From contig CAKMRJ010005634.1 of NCBI GenBank assembly GCA_928212115.1, positions 175,690,987 to 175,754,986 of the forward strand: a DNA stretch of 64,000 nucleotides. The letters are read 5' to 3'. A program made the position numbers and the translations under genes. The notes under the pieces were generated by a model. That model was not told the origin of the DNA. It ran no database searches and saw only the letters and a program-made list of their open reading frames with translations. This document shows, one piece after another, positions 42,173 to 52,939 of this stretch (positions within the stretch are counted from its first letter, which is position 1; each line of letters starts with the position of its first letter). The DNA is from Lactuca virosa (lineage: Eukaryota > Streptophyta > Magnoliopsida > Asterales > Asteraceae).

Positions 42173-42703
42173 TATGTTTTGGTAATGTTGATGACGTATT
42201 TCGAAAATGTTATTCAAGGTTTGGAGTCTAAAATGAAACTTTTTAGTATCATCAGTTTACACAAGAAGATTCATCTTTTACCAGAACGTCTTCGAAATGC
42301 AGCATTTCGAAAAAGTTCTTCATATTTCAGACATTTTCATACATTTTTATTTAACTATGGTTTTCTTTCATTTTGTTGATACATGTTGGTAATTATCAAA
42401 GAAGGAATCCAAAAAAGTTCTTACATGGAAAAGTATTTCGTTATAAAGTTGCATTGCAAAAGGTATTAGCATTTTCATCATGCAATGCTAAAAAATAGTT
42501 ATATAACAATGTTTATATATTTCCTTTCAACATAATGACATTGAGAATATGATAATATTATCATTGTATCTTTCCAATGAAAACTCAATGGGCATCCTTA
42601 TCGGTACACTTTGATCATCTATCGATGACGTGTTGATGAACTCAACAATATTATAGATAAATATATATTATAACACACCCTAAGGTCACACGCCTTTGCA
42701 CAT
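39725..42703. other. AT-rich intergenic DNA
   Basis: No supported gene. A (CAAA)n tract lies at 40982-41001. TTTCTAGTAGTG at 40931-40942 resembles a CACTA transposon end on the minus strand. A repeated TTTAGTATCATCA word occurs at 42008, 42061 and 42241. Confidence 0.5.
42127..42172. repeat. (ATT)n microsatellite
   Basis: About 14 ATT units. Confidence 0.95.
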
Positions 42704-43791
42704 TTATCTAGATAATATTGTAGGGCTCTTCAATACCTTTCCGTGGATATAAAGAACGCCAAAATCGGAGTTAAAACGAAGAAGTTATAACAGTTTGAAT
42801 CTGGTGTTGGAGGTAGTAGTACATTGGGCGTACTCAATGTACGTTGGGCGTACTAACTAATCAGGTCGTGTATTCAAGAGCATACGATGGGCGTACCATT
42901 CGGTACGTTGGGCGTACGTGATCAAATGCCAAACCCTAATTTCAGGGTTTTGAGCCCTATTTAAGCTCCTTAACTCCCCCAAACCCTTTCCAATCTCAGC
43001 CTCCACCCCTTCAACGTCATCTCATGAAACCTTAACCCCAGTTTGAACCTTGTGAGCTAAAAAAAGTTTTTGAGAGCTTTGGAGTGTTCTTGGTGCATCT
43101 TGGAGATGAAGGAACTCATTAGAGAAGTGTTGGTTGCATTGGAGCTTGTAGATCCAGACTTTGTTCACCTTGATCTTTCTTTCGGAGGTATAAAGCTTGA
43201 ATCTTGATAAAGCATTTGTTAGATATAGCAAGTTTTGAGTATTATGAGCTTTTGGTCACTTTAGTGCATAGCGTTTAGATCTTGAAACTTTATCCATCTA
43301 AACATCATGTTGATTCAGATCTAAAGGTTGGAGACTTGGACTTAATGGATTAAGTTGAAAGAGATGCTCTTTTGGTCCCTTTGAGATTTTAAAGCTAGAT
43401 CTTGGTGGGTTGGACCATTCTAATGGATAAAGTTGGAAACTTTATCCATTATGGAGCTATTAGGATCATAAAAATGTGATCTTGGTCCTTCTATTCCTTC
43501 CATGTAAGTGTTATGATGTCTTAATGGATTACTAAGTTAGGGTTTTGGCTTTTGGACCTTTTCTAGACATGGAAAGTTATAAAGGTGGAAACTTTATGAC
43601 TTAGACTGATGGCATCTGAATCCGGTGCTGGAGGTAGTAGTACGTTGGGCTTAGTAACTGACCAGGTCGCATATTCAAGAGTGTACATTGGGCATACGCA
43701 ATCAGATGCCAAACCCTAATTTAAGGGTTTTGAGCCCTATTTAAGCTCCTTAACTCCCTCAAACCCGTTCCAATCTCAGCCTCCACCCCTT

Positions 43792-45419
43792 TGTAACAAC
43801 CGGATTTCCAGGGTCATGATTGTGTATGTTAATCTTGAGATTTGAGGAGGGACTCGACGAGTTGAGGGACCAACTCGCCGAGTCGAGTCGAGATTGCCGC
43901 GTAGATTTAATGAGCGGACTTGATGAGTCCAAGGATGGACTCGCCGAGTAGGTACTGGGCAGAGAAAACCCTAAGTTCCGGGGTTGGAGCCTATTTAAAG
44001 GAACTTATGACCTTAGGTGCGCCTCATATCTCCTGTGAGAAACCCTAAATCGCCATTGAAGCCAAGGAAGAGTTCTTGTGATGAAATCAAGTAATTTTGG
44101 TGTGGTTTTCAAATGAAGTGAAGGGATTCAGCTTGAAGGACCAAAGGAGGTTGTTATTCTGAGACATCTAAGCAAGGATCTTCATTTTGAGGTAGTATTT
44201 CACCCCTTCCTTCTGTTTTTGTGTAAAATCCTTGAATCTAGGGTTTTCTTTACCCTTCTTGGATAGTATATGATGCATATGAGGTCCCAATGTGGAGAAA
44301 GTCTTAGATCTGGACCTTAAGAGGCCCAGAGAGTCCCAATCATTCGGCTTTATGCTGTTCCTTTGGAGATATGAGCCTAGGTTGCCATTTTAGAAGCTAT
44401 TTCACCAAAAGAAGCCTTATGTGTGTTGCATGAGTGTAAATATTGGACCTTTACGTGATTATTGAGCATTGGGAAGTCAGATCTATAGGTTAGAGAAACA
44501 GATCTGACCTCAGAATGTCTTTTGGGTGTTGTCATGGAGGAAACTCGCCGAGTCCATAAGGGGACTCAACGAGTCGAGTCGGGTTGCCCCGCGATTCGTG
44601 ATCCGTGGTAACCCGTCGAGTGAAGGGTTAATTCAATGAGCCGAGAGAGACCATAGGAGGATTCAGAGGACACGCTTGGACTCGCCGAGTCACCTATGTG
44701 CACTCGACGAGTCTGGTCAAAAGTTTGACCGTTGACTAGAGTTGACTTCAGTTGACCTTGGGGTTTTGGTCAAGCTGATTCAAGAGAGGTCAGAGAGGAG
44801 TAGAATGGTCTTCTACCCATTATTAGGGATGAGAACATGAGAGGATTTTTTTATTAGAGATGTTATCATTTTGATAGGAGGAGGCTAGGTCAGATTATCG
44901 AGCACGAGAGGGTATCCGACATCATGCGAGGTGAGTCTTCTCACTACACTTTACCTTGAGTGGTAATAGAGTTATGTGACAGAGTATCTTGTATGCTATG
45001 TATGTGATGTGTTGCACTGCATTATTTCTATGTGATTTATGCTGTGTGTATTCCAAAGTTTACAGAGTTAGGACCAGAAGGTCCACAGAGTTAGGACCAG
45101 AGGGTCCACAGAGTTAGGGTCAATGGGACCACAGAGTTATAGCCTCGAGTGGCTAATATGTGTTATATGTGGTATTTTGGGGAACTCACTAAGCTTCGTG
45201 CTTACCGTGTTATGTGTTATGTGTGTTTCAGGTGTTCTCTGTATCTCGGGACGACACCGGCTTGATTGTACACACTAGTGAAAGAATTATGTTTCGAAGA
45301 TCCTGGATAATTAATGGAGTTGTGCTTGTAATTTGAATAAACGAGATTTCTACACAATATGTTATGAAAAGTATGCGATTTTAAAATGAAAAATTTGTTT
45401 GAAAAATTACGGTGTTACA
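43792..45419 (+). mobile_element. Solo gypsy LTR H with TSD ccctt, nested in G
   Basis: TGTAACAACCGG to CGGTGTTACA, 1628 bp, with CCCTT on both sides (43787-43791 and 45420-45424). ACTCGNCGAGT words lie at 43855-43950 before TATTTAAA (43992-43999) and again at 44540-44710. Donor-like GAG|GTGAGT is at 44931, the minisatellite GAGTTAGGACCAGAGGGTCC at 45065-45145, CTCACTAAGCTTCGTGCTTAC at about 45185, and the acceptor-like GTTTCAG|GT ends at 45231. Confidence 0.93.
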
Positions 45420-46289
45420 CCCTTCAACATCCTCCCATGAAACCCTAACCCTAATTTGAGCCTTGTGAGCTATAGAAGTGTTTTTGAGTGCTTTGGAGTG
45501 TTCTTGGTGCATCTTGGAGAAGAAGGAACTCATGGGAGAAGTTTTGGTTGCATTGGGGCTTGTAGATCCAGACTTTTTTCACCTTGATCTTTCTTTTGGA
45601 GGTATAAAGCTTGAATCTTGATAATGCATTTGTTAGATCTAGCTAGTTTTCAGTATTATGAGCTTTTGGTCACTTTAGTGCATAAATTTTAGATCTTGAA
45701 AGTTTGTGACCTTGTTATGGATAAAGTTGTAAACTTTATCCATCTAAACATCATATTGATTCAGATCTAAAGGTTGGAGACTTGAACTTAATGGATTAAG
45801 TTGAAAGGATTTGGGCCTTAAGGAGTCAAAGTTTAGTCCTCGAGGAAGGAGGTAATTATGGTTGAGAGATCTAACATTTGAATTGTGTTTTGGGTCGAAG
45901 AATAGAAAAGGGAAAGTCATAGGTCAGGGCCTTGCATGAAATATGGATTTTTGTTCGAGAAGTTTTTTGAAACATCCCAAAAATATAGTCCAAAAATTTC
46001 GTTTTTAAAATCATTAATTAATCTAGAATTACTGAAAATCATTAACCGAAACATAAACCATAATATCTTAAATGTCAAAACAGTGCATCCATATCAATCA
46101 CATGTCAAATAAATCAGAGTGAAATATCCCAGGTTAAAAGCTGTGGTGTGTGCCATGCAGTCATTTCGAGCTCTTCCCCTTGCTAGCGGAAGTACCTGAA
46201 ACCAAAACTGAAAACGGTAAGCACGAAGCTTAGTGAGTCTCCCCAAACTACCACATACCATACACATAATCACATAATAGCATACATTG

Positions 46290-46725
46290 GGCATTTCCCA
46301 CTACATCGGGCCCCGCCCGGCATCGGGCCCCGCCCAGCATCGGACCGAAGTCCGACATCGGGCCCCGCCCGACATTGGACCGAAGTCCGGTATACATATA
46401 ACATATCATGATCAACAAGCATATAACATAAACACATAACACAAACATATAAGTTGAATCCTTCCTCGGGCTTTCCCCGACATCGGACCGAAGTCCAGAA
46501 CATATAAAACATAACATATAAAACATAACATATAACTAAACATTCCTTGGGCTTACCCCGACATCGAACCGAAGTCTGGAACATATAAACAAACACATGC
46601 AAGAATCACGGAGACATCAAGCATACAAACATTCATTGGGCTTGCCCCGACATCGGACCGAAGTCTGGAAACAAATAATCTACATCGGGCTAACCCCAAC
46701 ATCGGACCTAAGTCCGGCATATGCT
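46290..46725 (-). repeat. Minisatellite in LTR I
   Basis: Multiple copies of GACATCGGACCGAAGTC and CATCGGGCCCCGCCCG at irregular spacing, lying inside the candidate intron. Confidence 0.85.
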
Positions 46726-47450
46726 AACGTACATAACGGGTCGGCATTGGTGCCTTCGACCCGTTCCTACTGGAGGAAACCTCACCTCTCAAGCTGGCTG
46801 TTGAAATCTCGTGTGAGGAATCTCTGATGACTGCTCCAACTACTACTGGCTATCATTATCATAATAATCACTTAGTCAAAAGCTGAGAATCCTTCTAAGG
46901 GTAAAATGACCATTTTACCCCTGGTCAAGGTCAATATTCTGGTCAAAGTCAACATTATGGGTTGACCCAACTCGCCGAGTTGGTCCATCAACTCGCCGAG
47001 TCCTAGAAACCTGAAATCACGATCTAACTCATCGAGTCACCCCCCTAACTCACTGAGTTCCCTGGTCACTCATAGTCGCAATTTGGCGAATCAACTCGTC
47101 GAGTCCCTTCACAGACACGTCGAGTTCTACCTTAAGCTGAAACTGGACAACACGACCCAACTCGTCGAGTGCCTCTATGGACTCGACGAGTTCCTCTGTC
47201 TGTTTGGCCATCTTAACAGATTAAGCCTCTGCTCACCAGATCCAAAGTCCATACTTCATCTACATACTGGAAATGCCCTTTTAAGGGTAAAGTTTCCAAC
47301 TTTACCCGTTGATAATCCTTCTTAATGGGTTTAGCTAAAGCCCTAGTTCTTTAGCACATAGATCTTTGTCCAAAAGCCTTATTACTCCAACCCAAAGCAT
47401 GAAAACCGAGATCTAGGTCCTAGACACCAAATGAACACGTAGAGTCTCAT

Positions 47451-48124
47451 ACTTTCCTTCCATGCATGGACTTTTGGGCTTAAAAAGGCCAAACCAACAC
47501 CTTAGAGCTTGCATGGGGGCTTCAATGGCATAAAGTTTGCACCTTTATGCCTTAACAACCCTTAATTATCCTAGATATAAAAGGATCCTTGCTTGGGATG
47601 TCCATATCCCAAGGGTCAAGCTTCTTGAACCAAAACTCTCAAAAAGTGGAAATAAGGAGATCTAATGAACTAATAGACAAGTTAGAGACTTGATTACCAG
47701 AAAGTGAAGGGGATGAGATGTTGCTTCTGGATCTACAATCTTATCTTGAAGTCCTCTAGCTTCTTCTTCTTCTTCTACAAGTCTCAGACTTTCCTTCCAT
47801 GCATGACCTTTTGGGCTTAAAACAGCCAAACCAACACCTTAGAGCTTGCATGGGGGCTTCAATGGCATAAAGTTTGCACCTTTATGCCTTAACAACCCTT
47901 AATGATCCTAGATCTAAAAGGATCCTTGCTTGGGATGTCCATATCCCAAGGGTCAAGCTTCTTGAACCAAAACCCTCAAAAAGTGGAAATAAGGAGATCT
48001 AATGAACTAATAGACAAGTTAGAGACTTGATTACCAGAAAGTTAAGGGGATGAGATGTTGCTTCTGGATCTACAATCTTATCTTGAAGTCCTCTAGCTTC
48101 TTCTTCTTCTTCTACAAGCTTTAA
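47451..48124 (-). repeat. 337-bp tandem duplication in LTR I
   Basis: ACTTTCCTTCCATGCATG at 47451 recurs at 47788, and both copies run to the (TTC)n and TTCTACAAG end with few differences. Confidence 0.92.
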
Positions 48125-50175
48125 GTCACACAAGATCACTCAAAAATGGCTCACACACTCACACACTGCTCTAGGGTTTCGTGGATTAGGGTTTGGGACT
48201 TGGAGGATGGAAATGAGACCATAATGTGGGGATTAAGATGCTTAAATAGGGTGCAAAACCCCAAAATCAGGGTTTCACTCTGGCAGACCTACTCGCCGAG
48301 TTGAGGGCTCTCAACTCGTCGAGTAGATTGGTTAAAACCTTGCGTCCAATGTTGTTTCTACTCGACGAGTCTGGGCTCCCAACTCATCGAGTAGCTCTAT
48401 AAAAATGAATAAAATATAATTAAATGCATACCAGGAATCAGGCGTTACATTTTTAGTTCAAGATATCTAGATAATATTGTGGGGCTCTTCAATACCTTTC
48501 TGTGGATATAAAGAACGCCAAAATCGGAGTTGAAACGAAGAAGTTATACAAGTTTGAATCTGGTGGTGGAGGTAGTAGTATGTTGGGCGTACTCAATGTA
48601 TACTGGGTGTACAAACTGATCAGGTCGTGTATTCAAGAGCATACGTTGGGTGTACGCGATCAAATGACAAACCCTAATTTCAGGGTTTTGAGCCCTATTT
48701 AAGCTCCTGAACTCCCCCAAACCCTTTCCAATCTCAGCCTCCACCCCTTCAACGTCCTCCCATGAAACATTAAACCTAGTTTGATACTTGTAAGCTAAAG
48801 AAGGTGTTTTTGAGTGCTTTGGAGTGTTCTTGGTGCATCTTGGAGATGAAGGAACTCATTAGAGAAGTGTTGGTAGCATTGGAGCTTGTAGATCCAAACT
48901 TTGTTCACCTTGATCTTTCTTTTCGAGGTATAAATCTTGAATCTTGATAATGCATTTGTTAGATCTAACTAGTTTTGAGTATTATGAGCTTTTGGTCACT
49001 TTAGTGCATAAAGTTTAGATCTTGAAAGCTTATGACCTTATTATGGATAAAGTTGAAAACTTTATCCATCTAAACATCATATTGATTCAGATTAAAGGTT
49101 GGAGACTTGGACTTAATGGATTAAGTTGAAAGAGATGATCTTTTAGTCCCTTTGATATTTTAAAGCTAGATCTTGGTGGTTTGGACCATTCTAATGGATA
49201 AATTTGGAAACTTTATCCATTATGGAGCTATTAGGATCCATAAAAATGTGATCTTGGTCCTTCTATTCCTTCCATGCAAGTTTCATGATGTCTTAATGGG
49301 TTAATAAGTTAGGGTTTTGGATTTTGGACCTTTTCTTGACATGGAAAGTCATAAATGTGGAAACTTTATGACTTAGAATGATGTTATGGGACTAGATCTG
49401 AGTGTTGGATGAAAGGACTTAAGAGAATAAGCACTTAATGGAAAAGTGTCATCTGACCGAGTATGTTGGGCATACCTTCGAGTACGTTGCGCGTACTCTT
49501 ATGGGGTTCCGATTCTAGATGGTGAGTATGTTATGCGTACGAGCTGAGTATGCTAGGTATACTCAGCCTGATGTTTGACTTCCGTTGAAAAGTTAACTTT
49601 TGACCAAGTTTGACCATGGGTCAAACTTGAGGATTTTGGGATATTAATTAAGATTTTATCTGGTTCTGGTGTTAATGGATTCGCAGGTGCAAGCAGTGCA
49701 TAAAAGGGATCGTATCGTAGTGTTTCAGAGTTCTTCGATTCAGGTGAGTTTCTCACTATGCTTGTGGGTTGAAGGCACCAATGCCGACCCACTAACTTGT
49801 GTATGTATGATTATTGTTGTCTTTGTGACTCTTACATGATTGTCTGTGTATATTCGTGCTGACCAATTGGTTCGTATTTATTGTTACTATTATATGTGAT
49901 ATTGTGTATACTGAGACCTTGAGTAGTCTCCAAGGTTGCTGATAACCCACATGGCATGTTGTTTTCCCACTAAGACTTCGGGTAGTCTACAGGGTTACTG
50001 ATAACCCACGGGGAGTATTGTTTGCCCACTGATACTTTGGGTAGTCTCTTGGGTTGCTGATAACCCATAGCTGTTTATTTGTGATGTGTTCTGTGTGGTA
50101 TTTTAGGGAACTCACTAAGCTTTGTGCTTACGATTTTTGGTTTAAATTTTTTCAGGTTTTCTTATATTAAAGGAG

Positions 50176-50556
50176 GGGCACGGCTCGATTTCATCGCCTC
50201 AATTATGCTCAACAAGCGTAAATGGTTTAAAAAGGACTGAATTCATATACATTTTAACCAAATAATCACAAAACTTAATCATAATGAAATTGAAAGCTAG
50301 TGTCATATTAAAAATGAATATTACCATGCATATTATGATGAAAAATAAGAACTCAAAACAATAACAATCATCCATCTTAATATGGTTAATTGTTATTGGA
50401 TTCACTTTTTACAAACTATGTAAAATACAATGTGAGGTCGGTAAAACTTTCTTACTAGATTAACTTGGATGAATTCATTTTTAGTAAAAATAGAATTGTG
50501 TAGTAGGGATTAAGATAACTTTTGAACAATCTTAACCCATGTAACATGAAAAAAAA
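50176..50556. other. Unassigned AT-rich spacer
   Basis: Sequence between the break of LTR G and the start of element J. I see no gene or repeat in it. Confidence 0.4.
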
Positions 50557-52922
50557 TGTAACACCCTGTTCTCGGTCATTATGTGATTCAGGGTCGTGGG
50601 ACAGAAGTCGATTTCGTAAAGGCTTTGGTCCTTAAGGAGGCAAAGTTTAGTCCTCGAGGAAGGAGGTAATTATGGTTAAGATATCTAACCTTTGAAATGT
50701 GTTTTGGGTCGAAGAGTAAAAAAGGGAAAGTCATAGGCTGGGGCCTTCATTGATATATGGATTTTTGTCCGAGAAGTTTCTAGTCCAAGATATCTAGATA
50801 ATATTTTGGGGATCTTCAATACCTTTCCGTGGATATAAAGAACGCCAAAATCGGAGTTGAAATATAGCAGTTTAAATCTGGTACTAGAGGTAGTAGTACG
50901 TTGGGCGTACTAACTGATCAGGTCGTGTGTTCAAGAGCGTACGATGGGCGTACCATTCGGCACGTTGGGCGTACTCGATCAAATACCAAACCCTAATTTC
51001 AGGGTTTTGAGCCTTATTTAAGCTCCTTAACTCCCCCAAACCCTTTCCAATCTCAACCTCCACCCCTTCAACGTCATCCCATGAAACCCTAACCCTAGTT
51101 AGAACCTTGTGAGCTAAAAAAAGGTTTTTTTGAGTGCTTTGGAGTGTTCTTGGTGCATCTTGGAGATGAAGGAACTCATTAGAGAAGTGTTGGTTGCATT
51201 GGAGCTTCTAGATCCAGACTTTGTTCACCTTGATCTTTCTTTCGGAGGTATAAGGCTTGAATCTTAATAAAGCATTTGTTAGATCTAGCTAATTTTGAGT
51301 ATTATGAGCTTTTGATCACATTAGTGCATAACGCTTAGATCTTGAAACTTTATCCATCTAAACATCATATTGATTCAGATATAAAGGTTGGAGACTTGAA
51401 CTTAATGGATTAAGTTGAAAGAGATGCTCTTTTGGTCCCTTTGATATTTTAAAGCTAGATCTTGGTGAGTATGACCATTCTAATGGATAAAGTTGGAAAC
51501 TTTATCCATTATGGAGCTATTAGGATCCATAAAAATGTGATCTTGGTCCTTCTATTCCTTCCATGCAAGTGTCACGATGTCTTAATTGTTTAATAAGTTA
51601 GGGTTTTGGCTTTTGGACCTTTTCTAGACATGGAAAGTCATAAAGGTGGAAACTTTATGACTTAGACTGATGGCATCTGAATATGGTGTTGGAGGCATTA
51701 GTACGTTAGGCGTACTCAATGTACGATAGGCGTACTAAATGATCAGGTCGCATATTCAAGAGGGTACGTTGGGCATACGCAATCAGATGCCAAACCTTAA
51801 TTTGAGGGTTTTGAGCCATATTTAAGCTCCTTAACTCCCTCAAACCAGCTCCAATCTCAGCCTCCACCCCTTCAACATACTCCCATGAAACCCTAACCCT
51901 AGTTTGAGCCTTGTAAGCTATAAAAGGTGTTTTTGAGTGCTTTGGATAGTTCTTGGTGCATCTTGGAGAAGAAGGAACTCATTGGAGAAGTTTTGGTTGC
52001 ATTGGGGCTTGTAGATCCAGACTTTTTTCACCTTTATCTTTCTTTTGGAGGCATGAAGCTTGAATCTTGATAATGCATTTGTTAGATGTAGCTAGTTTTC
52101 AGTATTATGAGCTTTCGGTCACTTTAGTGCATAAAGTTTAGATCTTGAATGTTTGTGACCTTGTTATGGATAAAGTTGGAAACTTTATCCATCTAAACAT
52201 CATATTAATTCAGATCTAAAGGTTGGATACTTGAACTTAATGGATTAAGTTGAAAGGATTTGGGCCTTAAGGAGGCAAAGTTTAGTCCTCGAGGCAAGGA
52301 GGTAATGATGGTTGAGAGATCTAACATTTGAATTGTGTTTTTGGTCGAAGAGTAGAAAAGAGAAAGTCATAGGCCGAGGCCTTGCATGAAATATGGATTT
52401 TTGTTTGAGAAGTTTTTAGTTCAAGATATCTAGATAATATTGTGAGGCTCTTCAATACCTTTCTACGGATATAAAGAACGCCAAAAATCGCAGTCGAAAC
52501 GAAGAAGTTATACCAGTTTGAATCTGGTGCTGGAGGTACCAGTATGTTGGGCATACTCAATGTACACTAGGCGTACTAACTGATTAGGTCGCGTATTCAA
52601 GAGCGCATGTTGGGCGTACGGGATCAAATGACAAACCCTAATTTCAAGGTTTTGAGCCCTATTTAAGCTGCTTAACTCCCCTAAACCCTTTCCAATCTCA
52701 GCCTCCGCCCCTTCAATGTCCTCCCATGAAACCCTAAACCTAGTTTGATCCTTGTGAGCTAAAGAAGGTGTTTTTGAGTGCTTTTGAGTGTTCTTGGTGC
52801 ATCTTAGAGATAAAGGAACTCATTGGAGAAGTGTTGGTAGCATTGGAGCTTGTAGATCTAGATATTGTTCACCTTGATCTTTCTTTTAGAGGTATAAATT
52901 TGGTCTAAATTTTGGGATGTTA
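50557..52922 (+). repeat. 5' LTR of J with three promoter units
   Basis: TGTAACACCCTG to TTTGGGATGTTA. It contains three ~0.8-kb units with TATTTAAG near 51016, 51819 and 52660, and TCTTGGTGCATCT at 51148, 51951 and 52792 (periods 803 and 841). Unlike LTRs G, H, I and L, it passes straight from the third unit to the terminus, lacking the donor, minisatellite and CACTAAGCTT part. Confidence 0.82.
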
Positions 52923-52927
52923 AAAGT

Positions 52928-52939
52928 TGGTATTAGAGC
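52928..52939 (+). promoter_or_regulatory. Primer-binding site of J
   Basis: TGGTATTAGAGC, one mismatch from the initiator tRNA-Met type site TGGTATCAGAGC, five bases after the LTR. Confidence 0.8.

Larger units (their letters stand above)
45968..48449 (-). mobile_element. Solo gypsy LTR I with TSD ttttt, nested in G
   Basis: TGAAACATCCC to GGCGTTACA on the plus strand, 2482 bp, flanked by TTTTT on both sides. Minus orientation: TGTAACGCC start, ACTCGNCGAGT words at 48290-48400, CCTATTTAAG near 48243, a 337-bp duplication in the leader, a second ACTCG block (46970-47190), donor-like AG|GTGAGG at 46785, a minisatellite, CTCACTAAGCTTCGTGCTTAC at about 46218-46240, and TTTCAG|GTAC at 46196. Confidence 0.9.
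42704..50175 (+). mobile_element. Gypsy LTR G, truncated at both ends, split by H and I
   Basis: It lacks the first ~230 bp present in LTR J and loses LTR character shortly after CACGGCTCGATT near 50175. Free of inserts it holds three ~0.8-kb units, each with TAAAGAACG..AAGTTAT, GTACG..GCGTAC words, CTATTTAAGCTCC (near 42957, 43737, 48697) and TTCTTGGTGCATCTTGG (43087, 45501, 48827). After these come a donor-like CAG|GTGAGT (49744), a short repeat (49915-50060, GCTGATAACCCA type), CTCACTAAGCTTTGTGCTTAC, and an acceptor-like TTTTTTCAG|GT (50155). Confidence 0.85.

Noticed and set aside
46094..46602. Overlapping minus-strand ORFs of about 65-110 codons
   Set aside because: They cover the GC-rich minisatellite and intron-like part of LTR I and show no domain.
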